A stretch of DNA of 64,000 bases from Metridium senile (Eukaryota; Cnidaria; Anthozoa; Actiniaria; Metridiidae): NCBI GenBank assembly GCA_949775045.1, contig OX459105.1:13605227-13669226 (forward strand), given 5' to 3'. Positions 1 to 12,200 of the stretch are shown one piece after another. A program made the position numbers and the translations under genes. Within the stretch, counting starts at the first letter, position 1, and every line of letters starts with the position of its first letter. The notes under the pieces are model-generated. The model did no database searches. It was not told where the DNA came from and was given only the letters and a program-made list of their open reading frames with translations.

Positions 1-291
1 ACAATGGGGTAGGGTGGTGAATAGTAATTATATATATCTGATGGCTGGCTGAAAAAATTATTCATTAGAGTCGTTTTTGCATGAGTGTGAAAAACTTACG
101 GCATGGTCCGTGCAGTACCGTAACCGTGGACATGCGGTGTCAGAGCATTCTCATTGGACGAGCATTGATCGCGCTCGCTGTGATTGGTTCATATATAGGA
201 TGTCGTTATTTCCATGACGTGTCCGTGTTAGGCGCCGTAACTTTTCACAGTCATACGAAATCTGCTCTAGTTTGTAAAATAGAGAACTTAC
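1..291. other. Intron sequence of the cytochrome b561 gene
   Basis: This follows the donor of the exon ending at 292. I looked for the next cytochrome b561 exon on the minus strand and saw none, so the gene continues beyond the left edge. No other feature is supported. Confidence 0.5.
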
Positions 292-3200
292 CTGCAAGGA
301 CGAGAGCTGACAAACCAACAGAACGATGAGCATAGTTGAATAAGAAACGACTAAAAAAAAACATACATGAATGATTGAAACGTTTGCTCATTTCTCATTC
401 ATTCATCCATTCATCAAGCCATTCATTCATCCATTCATCAAGCCATTCAAAGTATCGTTCATTCATCCATTTATTCATCCATTCATTTTATCATTCATTC
501 ATCCATTCATTAAGCCATTCATTCATTCGTTCATTCATTCATCCATTCATTGAGCCATTCATTGTATCATTCGTTCATCCATTAATTTCTATCTATAAAT
601 TCATTTCAATATTTGTTCGATTGTTCAATTATACATAGAATGATTTATTCATTTCAACCATTTATTCATTTACTCATTCATTCATCCATCCATCAATCCA
701 CCTACTTCATTCATTTATCCATCCATCTAACCATTCAATCATTCATATATCTATCCATTCTTTCATCTATCCATCAATAAATTAATCTATTCATTTATCC
801 ATTCATTCACCTATGTACATCAATCCATTTATTCAATGACTGATCCATCCATCCGTTGATTTATCCATTCGATCATTTATTCAACAATCTATCCATCAAT
901 TAATTCAAGTATTCATTCATTCATTTATTTATCGATCCATTCATTTATCAATTTCCTCATTCATCCATCCCGGTATCCATTAAACCCATACATTCCCACC
1001 ATCTAAGGGGCTGTATATATGAAGGCGAGTTGTCCCTGCTAGCCGGGATAACTCTATTGTTTTATATTCCCCTGGGGACACAAAACAATAGAGTTATCCC
1101 GGCTAGCAGGGATAACTCTCCTTCATATATAAAGGCCCTAACAATCTAGTGTTACCTATCATCGGCAGGTCCTGGTCTAAAGAAGGCCATGATTGGTTGA
1201 ATAACAGCAAGCACGAGTACGACCATACCAATGATTGGATGGGCATCATCAGCCTAACAAACAAATCAATCAAATCATAATTTAAAATCATTTCGCCGTT
1301 GGCAGGCAGCTATTTCGATCACACTCATAGCGATCACACTCATAGCAAACGTGGCTGCGATAGCCAATTCACTGTGCAGAGCTGAGTTGTACATGTAAAT
1401 CCCCGTGGCGCAATGGATTAGTGCGATGGACTTCTAATTCAAAGGTTGTGGATTCGAGTCCCACCGGGGATGCTACTTTTCTACCATTTTGTTTCCACAA
1501 TGCAAATAAGCCTGCGGTAGCCAATTCACTGCAGACCTGAGTTTTACATGTATATCCCCGTGGCGCAATGGATTAGCGCGTTGGACTTCTAATTCAAAGG
1601 TTGTGGGTTCGAATCCCACCGGGGATGCTACTTTTCTACCATTTTGTTTCCACGATGCTAACGAGGATGCGGTAGCCAATTCACTGTGCAGACCTGAGTT
1701 GTACATGTACATCCCCGTGGCGCAATGGATTAGCGCGTTGGACTTCTAATTCAAAGGTTGTGGGTTCGAGTCCCACCGCGGATGCTACTTTTCTACCACT
1801 TTGTTTCCACAAATGCAAACGAGCCTGCGGTAGCCAATTCACTGTGCAGACCTGAGTTTTCCATGTATATCCCCGTGGCGCAATGGATTAGCGCGTTGGA
1901 CTTCTAATTCAAAGGTTGTGGGTTCGAGTCCCACCGGGGATGCTACTTTTCTACCATTTTGTTTCCACAATGCAAATGAGCCTGCGGTAGCCAATTCACT
2001 GTGCAGACCTGGGTTTTCCATGTACATCCCCGTGGCGCAATGGATTAGCGCGTTGGACTTCTAATTCAAAGGTTGTGGGTTCGAGTCCCACCGGGGATGT
2101 TTCTTTTCTACCATTTTGTTTCCATAATGCTAACGAGGATGCGGTAGCCAATTCACTGTGCAGACCTGAGTTGTACATGTACATCCCCGTGGCGCAATGG
2201 ATTAGCGCGTTGGACTTCTAATTCAAAGGTTGTGGGTTCGAGTCCCACCGGGGATGCTACTTTTCTACCATTTTGTTTCCACGATGCTAACGAGGATGCG
2301 GTAGCCAATTCACTGTGAAGACCTGAGTTGTACATGTACATCCCCGTGGCGCAATGGATTAGCGCGTTGGACTTCTAATTCAAAGGTTGTGGGTTCGAGT
2401 CCCACCGGGGATGCTACTTTTCTACCATTTTGTTTCCACGATGCTAACGAGGATGCGGTAGCCAATAGCTGTTATTACAGTTATATGCAAATGGTTTCAA
2501 ACAATGGATTCAAATCGAGGCTTTCGGGCAAACCTATTGTTTTCGCACGAAAGCCTCGACTTCAACCCATTGTTCAAAATCATTTGCATATAACTGTAAT
2601 AACAGCTATTCACTGTGCAGACCTGACTGATTTGTACATGTACATCCCCGTGGCGCAATAGATTAGCGCGTTGGACTTCTAATTCAAAGGTTGTGGGTTC
2701 GAATCCCACCGGGGATGCTACTTTTCTACCATTTTGTTTCCAAAATGCAAACAAGCCTGCGGTAGCCAATTCACTGTGCAGACCTGAGTGTTCCATGTAC
2801 ATCCCCGTAGCGCAATAGATTAGCGCGTTGGACTTCTAATTGAAAGGTTGTGGGTTCGACTCCCACCGGGGATGCTACTTTTCTACCATTTTGTTTCCAC
2901 AATGCAAATGAGCCTGCGGTAGCCAATTCACTGTGCAGACCTGGGTTTTCCATGTACATCCCCGTGGCGCAATGGATTAGCTTGTTGGACTTCTAATTCA
3001 AAGGTTGTGGGTTCGAGTCCCACCGGGGATGCTACTTTTCTACCATTTTGTTTCCACAATGCAAACGTGCCTGCGGTAGCCAATTCACTGTGCAGACCTG
3101 AGTTGTACATGTATATCCCCGTGGCGCAATGGATTAGCGCGTTGGACTTCTAATTCAAAGGTTGTGGGTTCGAGTCCCACCGGGGATGCTACTTTTCTAC

Positions 3201-6200
3201 CATTTTGTTTCCACAATGCAAACGTGCCTGCGGTAGCCAATTCACTGTGCAGACCTGAGTTGTACATGTACATCCCCGTGGCGCAATGGATTAGCGCGTT
3301 GGACTTCTAATTCAAAGGTTGTGGGTTCGAGTCCCACCGGGGATGCTACTTTTCTAAAAAATTTTTTCCAAAATGCAAATGAGCCTGCGGTAGCCAATTC
3401 ACTGTGCAGACCTGGGTTTTCCATGTACATCCCCGTGGCGCAATGGATTAGCGCGTTGGACTTCTAATTCAAAGGTTGTTGGTTCGAGTCCCACCGGGGA
3501 TGCTACTTTTCTACCATTTTGTTTCCACAATGCAAACGTGCCTGCGGTAGCCAATTCACTGTGCAGACCTGAGTTGTACATGTATATCCCCGTGGCGCAA
3601 TGGATTAGCGCGTTGGACTTCTAATTCAAAGGTTGTGGGTTCGAGTCCCACCGGGGATGCTACTTTTCTACCATTTTGTTTCCACGATGCAAACGAGCTT
3701 GCGGTAGCCAATTCACTGTGCAGACCTGAGTTGTACATGTATATCCCCGTGGCGCAATGGATTAGCGCGTTGGACTTCTAATTCAAAGGTTGTGGGTTCG
3801 AGTCCCACCGGGGATGCTACTTTTCTACCATTTTGTTTCCGCAATGCAAATGAGCCTGCGGTAGCCAATTCACTGTGCAGACCTTGGTTTTCCATGTACA
3901 TCCCCGTGGCGCAATGGATTAGCGCGTTAGACTTCTAATTCAAAGGTTGTGGGTTCGAGTCCCACCGGGGATGCTACTTTTCTACCATTTTGTTTCCACA
4001 ATGCAAACGTGCCTGCGGTAGCCAATTCACTGTGCAGACCTGAGTTGTACATGTATATCCCCGTGGCGCAATGGATTAGCGCGTTGGACTTCTAATTCAA
4101 AGGTTGTGGGTTCGAGTCCCACCGGGGATGCTACTTTTCTACCATTTTGTTTCCACGATGCAAACGAGCCTGCGGTAGCCAATTCACTGTGCAGACCTGA
4201 GTTGTACATGTATATCCCCGTGGCGCAATGGATTAGCGCGTTGGACTTCTAATTCAAAGGTTGTGGGTTCGAGTCCCACCGGGGATGGTATCTTTCTACC
4301 ATTTTATTTACATAATGCAAACGAGCCTGCGGAAGCCAATTCACTGTGAAGACCTGAGTTGTACATGTACATCCCCGTGGCGCAATGGATTAGCGCGTTG
4401 GACTTCTAATTCAAAGGTTGTGGGTTCGAGTCCCACCGGGGATGCTACTTTTCTATAGGAATAGTATTTTGTTAATTGTACCTACCTCAGTCCATCCCTT
4501 GGCGTAAACAAACGCTAGAACTACACCAATGATAGTAAATACGAGAGCAGAAGCCATCAACAAGCGATGGAACTAAAATACAAGAAAACATGCTTTCGTT
4601 ACAAGAGACCTTTAATTTCACGACCGGGTTCGAATCACACAGCCTCAGCTTCTATAGCGTGTAACTATTCTTTAGAATTTAACTACAGTGTTTTAATTAG
4701 TTTAAAACGTAAGTTACTCTACATTCCCATATCTGGAGGATGAGTCAGCATCATACATTGTTATGACAACAATACCTGGAACCAGGCCTTCTTGCCATAG
4801 ACATCTCCCCAGACAGGCTTCATGTAACGAGCCATGAACATACCCAACGATGCACAGACCAACCAAGCAATGGACATAAAGACAGCTATATATGAGAAAC
4901 ATTAATATTAGTAGGTGCGATGCGCAATCAAAATCGCATAACTCGGTTGTAACGTGTAAAATCTGTTGTATGTACAAGAATATTTGATATTTTTCGTTGG
5001 ATGTTTCCTGTGATTATTCAAATCCTCTTGCTTTAGAACTCTCAAAATGATATTAAGGAATATAATACCAAGACTGCCGATCCATTGTTTGGGCTACCTC
5101 CTCTGAATGCCACCAATTGGAAATTTAGCAAAAATTAGAAAGCAGCCAAAAATGGTATTAAAACCCCTAATTTGCATATTTGAATATTCCCGAGTATGGT
5201 AATAGTATTGTACGTTTCAACGTCTTATGAGTTTTTGCTACCATGCCACAGTCTCTTGAATTTCATCAAGACTAAATATCCCATGGCCTCTTTCGGTCGC
5301 AAGGTTAGTGACGTTTTCCAGCGACAACGTTTATTGAATAAGCTGTATCTCACCGTGGGCTCGAAGGATCATAATGTTCTTTTCAGCTGATGTCAGTGTC
5401 TCTATGGAGCTCACGTCTACTTTGTTTACTGTCGTCGATTTGTGCGAGTGCTTCATGATAGTAGACCCGCCTGGTAAGTACAGTTAACTAATGTAAATAC
5501 ATTGGTGAATGTTTTGACATATAACAGCTATTGGTAGATTTACAACTATTTGTAAATTTGAAATATTTTACCAGCACAAGCTAAACTCTTTTGCATAAGT
5601 AATAATCAAACAAATTGCATTCACTTGTCGCCCGAGCCGGGAATCGGAGCCAGGTCACAGTAGTGAAAGATCACCCTGGGCATTTGTAACCTTTAAATTC
5701 TAGAATTTAAACAGAGGCAACGTCGAGGTTGTTATTCACCGATAAAGCGCCCTGAGGAGAGTAATATCTTTATTTTTCTGTTACATAGTTTTTGCCATTA
5801 TCCTCCGCAGTCCATCTTTGAAGGTTTCTGAGGACTAACTGTAATGAAATATAAGTATATGATATATAATAGTATCACACTTACTTGTTGGTCCACGTGC
5901 AAATATCAAGAAGACTTTTTCTGAGAGATCAATCATTCCTGGATCTATCAGAAGGCGCGATACCCTTGGGGAAAGATAAATAGAGACATGTATTAGTCTA
6001 GCTATATACACTAAATCGAGGCTATTATTCACCGAGTATGAGGAGAATAATGTGATTACTTCAAAAAGTAAAAATAATTTGTTATTTCTAAGAGCGCGCA
6101 GAACGCAGTGGATGATTATCGAAAATAGATCGAAACTCTCGAACCAATCAGCGCGCGAGAACAGAGTTACAATAGTCTCCTTCACAGTTCCCTGCGCCAT

Positions 6201-9200
6201 CTTGAAATGTAGCCAGGCCTTTGCATCGACGATACACGAACGTTGAGCTTGTAATGATAGAGACACGTGAATAATTGTCCCGAAAGGTGTTAAAAGGACG
6301 TCTATCATTGCAAGCTCAACGTTCGTCTCGCTTTGATGCAAAGGCCCGGCTACCTTTCAAGATGGCGCATGGAACCGTGAAGGGGACTATTAATAACTTA
6401 CTTGCATTGCAAGACGCCGTTATCGTACTTTCCACCACCGTCTTTAAGATTATTAGAACCCTGTAATAAAACAAAACATAATTACGACAAGAAACAGGAA
6501 CACAAAATACAAAAACCTCAGTTGATGGTTGTGATAATTCGCGAAAATGTGGGTCGGGTTAGCTCGAAAGTGTACATTTTTAACGTAAGCTAAGAATTCG
6601 ATGCTTTAGTTTGAGGTATATCGTCCGCCTTTTTCATTTTTTATCTGTTTTAAAGCTATTTAAATATTGTATATATTTTAGTTCCAGTTCACAATCTTTC
6701 ATTACAGAAGCTTTTGTCTAGGGACCAGTTGTACGAAGCCTGGCCTGGCCGGTCCCAGAGTTCTAACTTTGGTGATTCTGCTTTTCTTTCATTTTTGTGG
6801 CTAGTGCCTCGTAAGAGGCTCAAGCCACTATGCTTTGGCCTTGAGTGTGTACTTGCGTGTCATTCAGGATAATTTCGTAAGTTTCTCGTTCCCTTTTTGA
6901 ATACATTATCGTTTCCATTCGGAAATATTCGGAATATAATTATAGTTGTCGGGCTACCTGTGTGTGATGATTTTTATCTATAAATCTATATTTTTTTCCC
7001 TTTTTTGTATTGCAATAAATGGTCCAATCTAGACGTTACCTGGACGTTCTTGGTTGGTGAGCTGTATCCCTTGATATTGTACTGTCCAATCTGGATGTTA
7101 GATCCTGACGCTTCACGAGAACAAATGATAGTATCTGTACCATCCTGGTATTGAAGAAAAATATGTTATATAAACAATTGATAGAGAGGAGAATAAAAAT
7201 AGAATGGGCATAAAGTAGCGTAACAGCAATAATGGTTTTAATTACACCCTTTCCGAGAAAGTTTGTCACCCGTCGAAAAGCAAGCAAAGGATCATGGATC
7301 AGTTGAGAACACTAAATATCCATTTGACACGCATTTTTAATTTCTTGTTGTCAAAACAGCCATTTCTCAATAACTCAATTGACAAGTGTAGCAAAGTGGC
7401 AATGAAATCCCTGCGTTCTGATAAAGTACACATATAGGTTACCCATAATCCCTTGCTCTACTAGATTGTATACTTTTTTACTTCACGGGTGACAGAGTTT
7501 TTTGAAAAGGGTGTATCTTCAAAAGGTAAGAGAAAAAGTAGCAAATAAGGCGGATACAACAAAGTAAGGAAACAATAAATAAGGGTAAAGAATATGTGAT
7601 AAGATACAAAAATAACAGATGAAAAATTTACAGATGTTTATGTTATTAATGACAGATGATCAAATGATGATGATGATACTAATGATGATGATAATGATAG
7701 TGATATGGATGGTGATAATAATGGCAATAATTATTATAATGGTGATGATGATGATGATGATGATGATAATTCATAATGACACAATGATACGTTTGGTGAT
7801 AATAATAGTGGCGATTATTGTAATAATAATGATGATGATGATAATGATAATAACAATGGCGATAATGATCAGCAAGCTCACCATTTTTGCTTTACTGTTA
7901 AATCCAACAGCTACCCATCCCGTCTTGGTGCTCATCTCAAAGGTGATTTTCGTCTTGTCTGATTGATACGTTAAGAGATAGTCACAGTCATCACTCGACG
8001 TACAGCTGCTTGGCTCTGAATAGCAGCCTTTAGTTTTACCACACTCAGTCTTGGTGATCTAGACAATGAAATACAATCAAGATTGGATGCAACTACCTCT
8101 TCTTTATATTGGGTTTGCTGTTGTAATTAAAAAGAGGGAGACTAGAGCCAACGGATAAAAATAGGAGCTACCTGTGGACAAAGCTGGAATTTCGTTTAAC
8201 AAGTTAGACAACTGCTTAAACACGTGGCACAATTTCTATCGTAATGCACCTGCAACGTTTTGTTTATAAGTACTTTCCCTCCACCCATCTGGCTGTCATC
8301 ATGAAAGGCCTTGGATCATATAAACTGAAGATAAAAATTGCATGGAGGGGAAGGGGATGTATTCTGGGAGCAATTATAACTGGCTTAAAAAAACATGTAA
8401 AAAATATCGAGCAAAATAACAAATGGTCCGTTTCCCAATTTTACCAATACATGTTTATCATTTACCTTTGGTGCAGTGAATCGATGGGATTTATTAGTTG
8501 TTTATAAAGTTAAATTCGTGTATCGCAGTTCGATACGTCTTCAACAAACATTTTGGACTTACCTTGCCAGGGGAGAGGGTGGGTGCTATTGTCTTTCGTC
8601 CGTTCGTCAGGTTTAGGTTCTTAGTGACGTTAACGACGTTAGGAGTATAGGATGCATTGGCATAGTGATATTGACCTTCTCCAGTAGAACCTAACATGAA
8701 TAAATAAACAAATTAATACAAACAAGGAAGGAAGGAAGGAAGGAAGGAAGGAAGGAAGGAAGGAAGGATGAAGGAAAGAAGGAAGGAAGGAATATAAACA
8801 TGCCCACTTACTGAGATGACTCCAAGCGAAAATGAAATACCAGTTTTTCGTCAGATGAAGCATTTTGGGTTCCTGTGGCTCCTTCTTACGGGTAAATCTA
8901 CAACGAACAACGTTATTAAAACAACTTGCACATGCTTCAGTTTTGACAACCGCCTGAAGACCAAACAAATGCAATAGAGAGAAAAAATATTATTGGGTCA
9001 TGCAGCATATCGTTTATATCTTGCCACATATTGTCATCACTTTATTCATAGAGTAAAAAAATATATGGTTGGCATGGGTGGCCTATTGTGAGAGTGCTGG
9101 CCTTTCATCGCTGTGGTCCAGGTTCGAGTCCCGGCTCGGGCATGGATTATATGTGAGTTGAGTTTGTTTGATATGTCCTTCTCTCCTATGCCACGAGGGT

Positions 9201-12200
9201 TTTTCTCCGGGTTATCCGGTTTTCCTCCCTCCGCAAAAATGAACATGTGAGCAGATATTTAAAATATTTAACGTAGAGGTAGTGAGTGTGTGTCTGAGTC
9301 TCCCCCATAAGTAGGGCACACGTGTCCAGCTAGAAGATTTGAGACGTTAAAAAAAGATGATATATTTATATACCATATGATATATTTATATACCATAATT
9401 AATTACCTGCATTTCACGATACCGTTATTATAGACACCTTGTGCAGGCTTGACATCGTTATATTTACTCTAGAAGAACAATAATTAATCAATAGTGAACC
9501 ATAGGCAATTTGCATTATAGCGTAATATACTACTAATACCAGAATGCTTTGTCTACTTTCTTTTGTTAAATAATTAGTGTCAATTTTGTAGTATATTCTC
9601 AAAAGGGAATAGAAATCTGAATAAGAAAGAAAATTCGCAAAGCATTCTGATATTGGTAGTAAAATGCCGACCTCGTGCAAAATATCCTATTGTTTGAACA
9701 CAGCTGTAAGACCCCCTTTAAACGGGCCCATGCAACATATTGGGCCATCATTCTTGGATGATGTTGCGATACGGTTTGTTGAACACGAGAACAAAAAAAA
9801 TGTTGGATGATGTTTCCTCCAATATCATCCAATATTGATATGAGCTGGTGACAATATCGATGACGTAGTGTCCGGGATAGAAACTATTGAAACTTGCAAG
9901 ACGCTATCCCGGACACTACGTCATCGATATTGTCACCAGCTCATATCAATAAACTCCGATTTTTTTTGCACAGGAAGCCCAAATAACACATATTCAAACC
10001 GCTATAAAATGCACAGTTTTTATTGCAGTATTTTATTCTTCTGGAAAAATTATATTTAGGACCAGTACTTTTAATAGAAATAGCAAACAGCCAGGGTTTA
10101 TAGGCACTTTAAGATGGCTTCAACTTATGTTGTAATACACCAGCAACATCAACAAGCTTTCTCAACGGATGATTTAGTGGCCTGATTTTCAGACGGGTGT
10201 TGGTCCTGCTCCAAGCATTAGAGTAGGGCCCACTCAAAATTCCTAACCAAATCATTTCCTATATTTTTTAAAGTTTTTTTTACTGTTTACAAACACATTC
10301 TGAACATATTTAAGTACACTATATGGGGGTCCTAAACTACTCCAAGGACCGTCTGAAAAAATCAGGCAACAGATAATCACAAGCTATGATAATCATTTTT
10401 TAAAGAATTTACATGCAAGAAAACCATTTAACTTGTCCCTGCCTGCAAACCGTTTTCAGGTGATCAAAGTCTATTTTCTTACCAGGTCGTGTCTCAGCGG
10501 TTGGTGATAGTCCAGAAAGTACGCTCGCACCACCACTTCACTTGTGGCCAGTTTGGAACAGAATATTGCATCTGTGTTATTCTGGAAATAGAAAAAAGTG
10601 ATGGTATTATTGTTGTCATGAATGCCGTCTTTGCCTTATGCAGTCTGCACGCTTCATACTAGCTAATTGTTAATTAGTCCTGGGTGCAAAAGTACCCTGT
10701 TTAACCCTTTGAGTTGTCTCTCTTGCACCATCCATATATCCACTTTTCATTTCCATTTTTCATTGTAAATTTATCTTGTGTGTATGTGGTAAATAAAAAT
10801 CTTTGAACCTTTGATTCAATTTTAGTTTATGGGTGGCGTATTGGTTTTACCACGCGCCTCTCGCCGATTATAAGTGAGCTGCGTTTGTTGGATGTGTTCT
10901 TCTCTCCTATGCCACGAGGGTTTTTCTCCGGGTTATCCGAATGTCCTCCCTCCACAAAAATGAACATGTAAGACGAGCTGTGTGCAAAACATTTAACGTC
11001 GAGGTAGTGAGTATGCGTGAGTCTCCCCGATTAGTAGGGCACATGAAACGTGTCCAGCTAGAAGATTGAGACGTTAAAAAAGTATTTTTTTATTTTCCTA
11101 CGCAACAGCAGTTTGGCGAACGTTGCGTGACGACATTAACGGCAAATTACTTATGAATAGATAAAAGCCGCAAAACCGCATCAAAAGTTACTAAAAATCC
11201 GCAACCGCAATAGATAAAAACTTGGCCAACTTAGAACAACCGGAAGTTAATGTGTCTGAATTATAATTTTCCATCGTAGGAAAACGTTTTAACCGGCATT
11301 ATCCGATTATGTATATACAAGAACGTTGTCCTGACTTAAGTAATTTAGTGAGAAAGGAACAAAAGACAAAAGAAGATCACTCACTGAACTATTTCTTTTG
11401 TTATTCCTTTCTTACTAAATTAATGTTCTTTTTTCATGTGACAATGCTGCAATTAGGTGTTTGTCTGCTTACGAGAAAATCCACAGTTACTCGGTTATGT
11501 ATGAAGCGATTAATCACTCATCTGAGTAAGACATTCGATTCACAGTATAAACAAAAGAATAAATCAGATCCTCACTAAGCTAAGATACACCAATTCGAAA
11601 TATGGCAGCCAATTTGAATTTCTATTGTGATTGACTGGCTAGCCTCTTATATATGTGGACAACACTCTTATCCATATAATATAATTTTATGGAACCTTGT
11701 CAAATAGGAATATCTATCAAAATAGGAATATTTGACAAAGGTTCCATAAAATTTAGTTAAAATGTTGAAATTAAAAATAGGTAATAGAAACTGTATATTT
11801 CTATATAAAACAAATCAATCAATCAATCAATTAAAAAAACACTTAACTTGACAAACATTTCAATGTTAACTTGTTCTTTCATGTTCATACAGCTACACTA
11901 CTTTATACCGGTGGCTAATATACTGAAGATTGCCGCATTAAAGCTTCGAGTCGCTGCATCTCACTTCGTGTTGGAAAGGAATAAGAAACTCTCTCTAGCA
12001 GTGATTATAATCATGAAGATGATGATAGTGTTGGTGTTGTTGTTCGCGATGGTTTCCGTGACGATGGAGGAAACACTCTCTCAAGGTATGGCGATATCAA
12101 TGTAGTGACGACTGTGTTATTAAACGCGAACACTCTTTAGTTGAGAGAGTCACGGTATTGCAATGAGACATAGTTAATCTTCTATTATTCTATTAACTTT

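Larger units (their letters stand above)
1399..4480 (+). repeat. Tandem array of 19 tRNA-Arg(UCU) units, about 157-bp period
   Basis: Each unit holds a 74-base tRNA gene, a short T-run terminator (usually in CTACTTTTCTACC) and a spacer with the landmark GCGGTAGCCAATTCACTG. The tRNA folds with acceptor ATCCCCG/CGGGGAT, anticodon loop CTTCTAA (anticodon UCU, reads AGA), TTCGA in the T loop and no intron. The A box (TGGCGCAATGG) and B box (GGTTCGAGTCC) are intact in most copies. Twelve copies match the consensus fold; seven carry pairing or invariant-base changes. The array fills the intron between cytochrome b561 exons 4572-4486 and 1253-1156, on the strand opposite the host gene. Confidence 0.95.

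Noticed and set aside
371..638. Phe/Ile/His/Pro-rich open frames (also near 17926 and 55491)
   Set aside because: Translations of ATTC/ATCC simple repeats.
1473..4209. Repeated 60-62 residue open frames on the minus strand, period 157 bp
   Set aside because: They are antisense readings of the tRNA genes and spacers; the shared peptide (SPVGLEPTTFELEVQ) is the complement of tRNA-Arg(UCU), a known source of spurious protein annotations.
1399..4444. CRISPR-like array
   Set aside because: The repeat folds as a tRNA with A and B boxes, spacers are also repeated, and the context is eukaryotic.
5626..5675. tRNA-like fragment with GATTCCCGGCTCGGGC on the minus strand
   Set aside because: Only a B-box-like stretch is visible, with no A box or fold; too short to call a SINE or tRNA.
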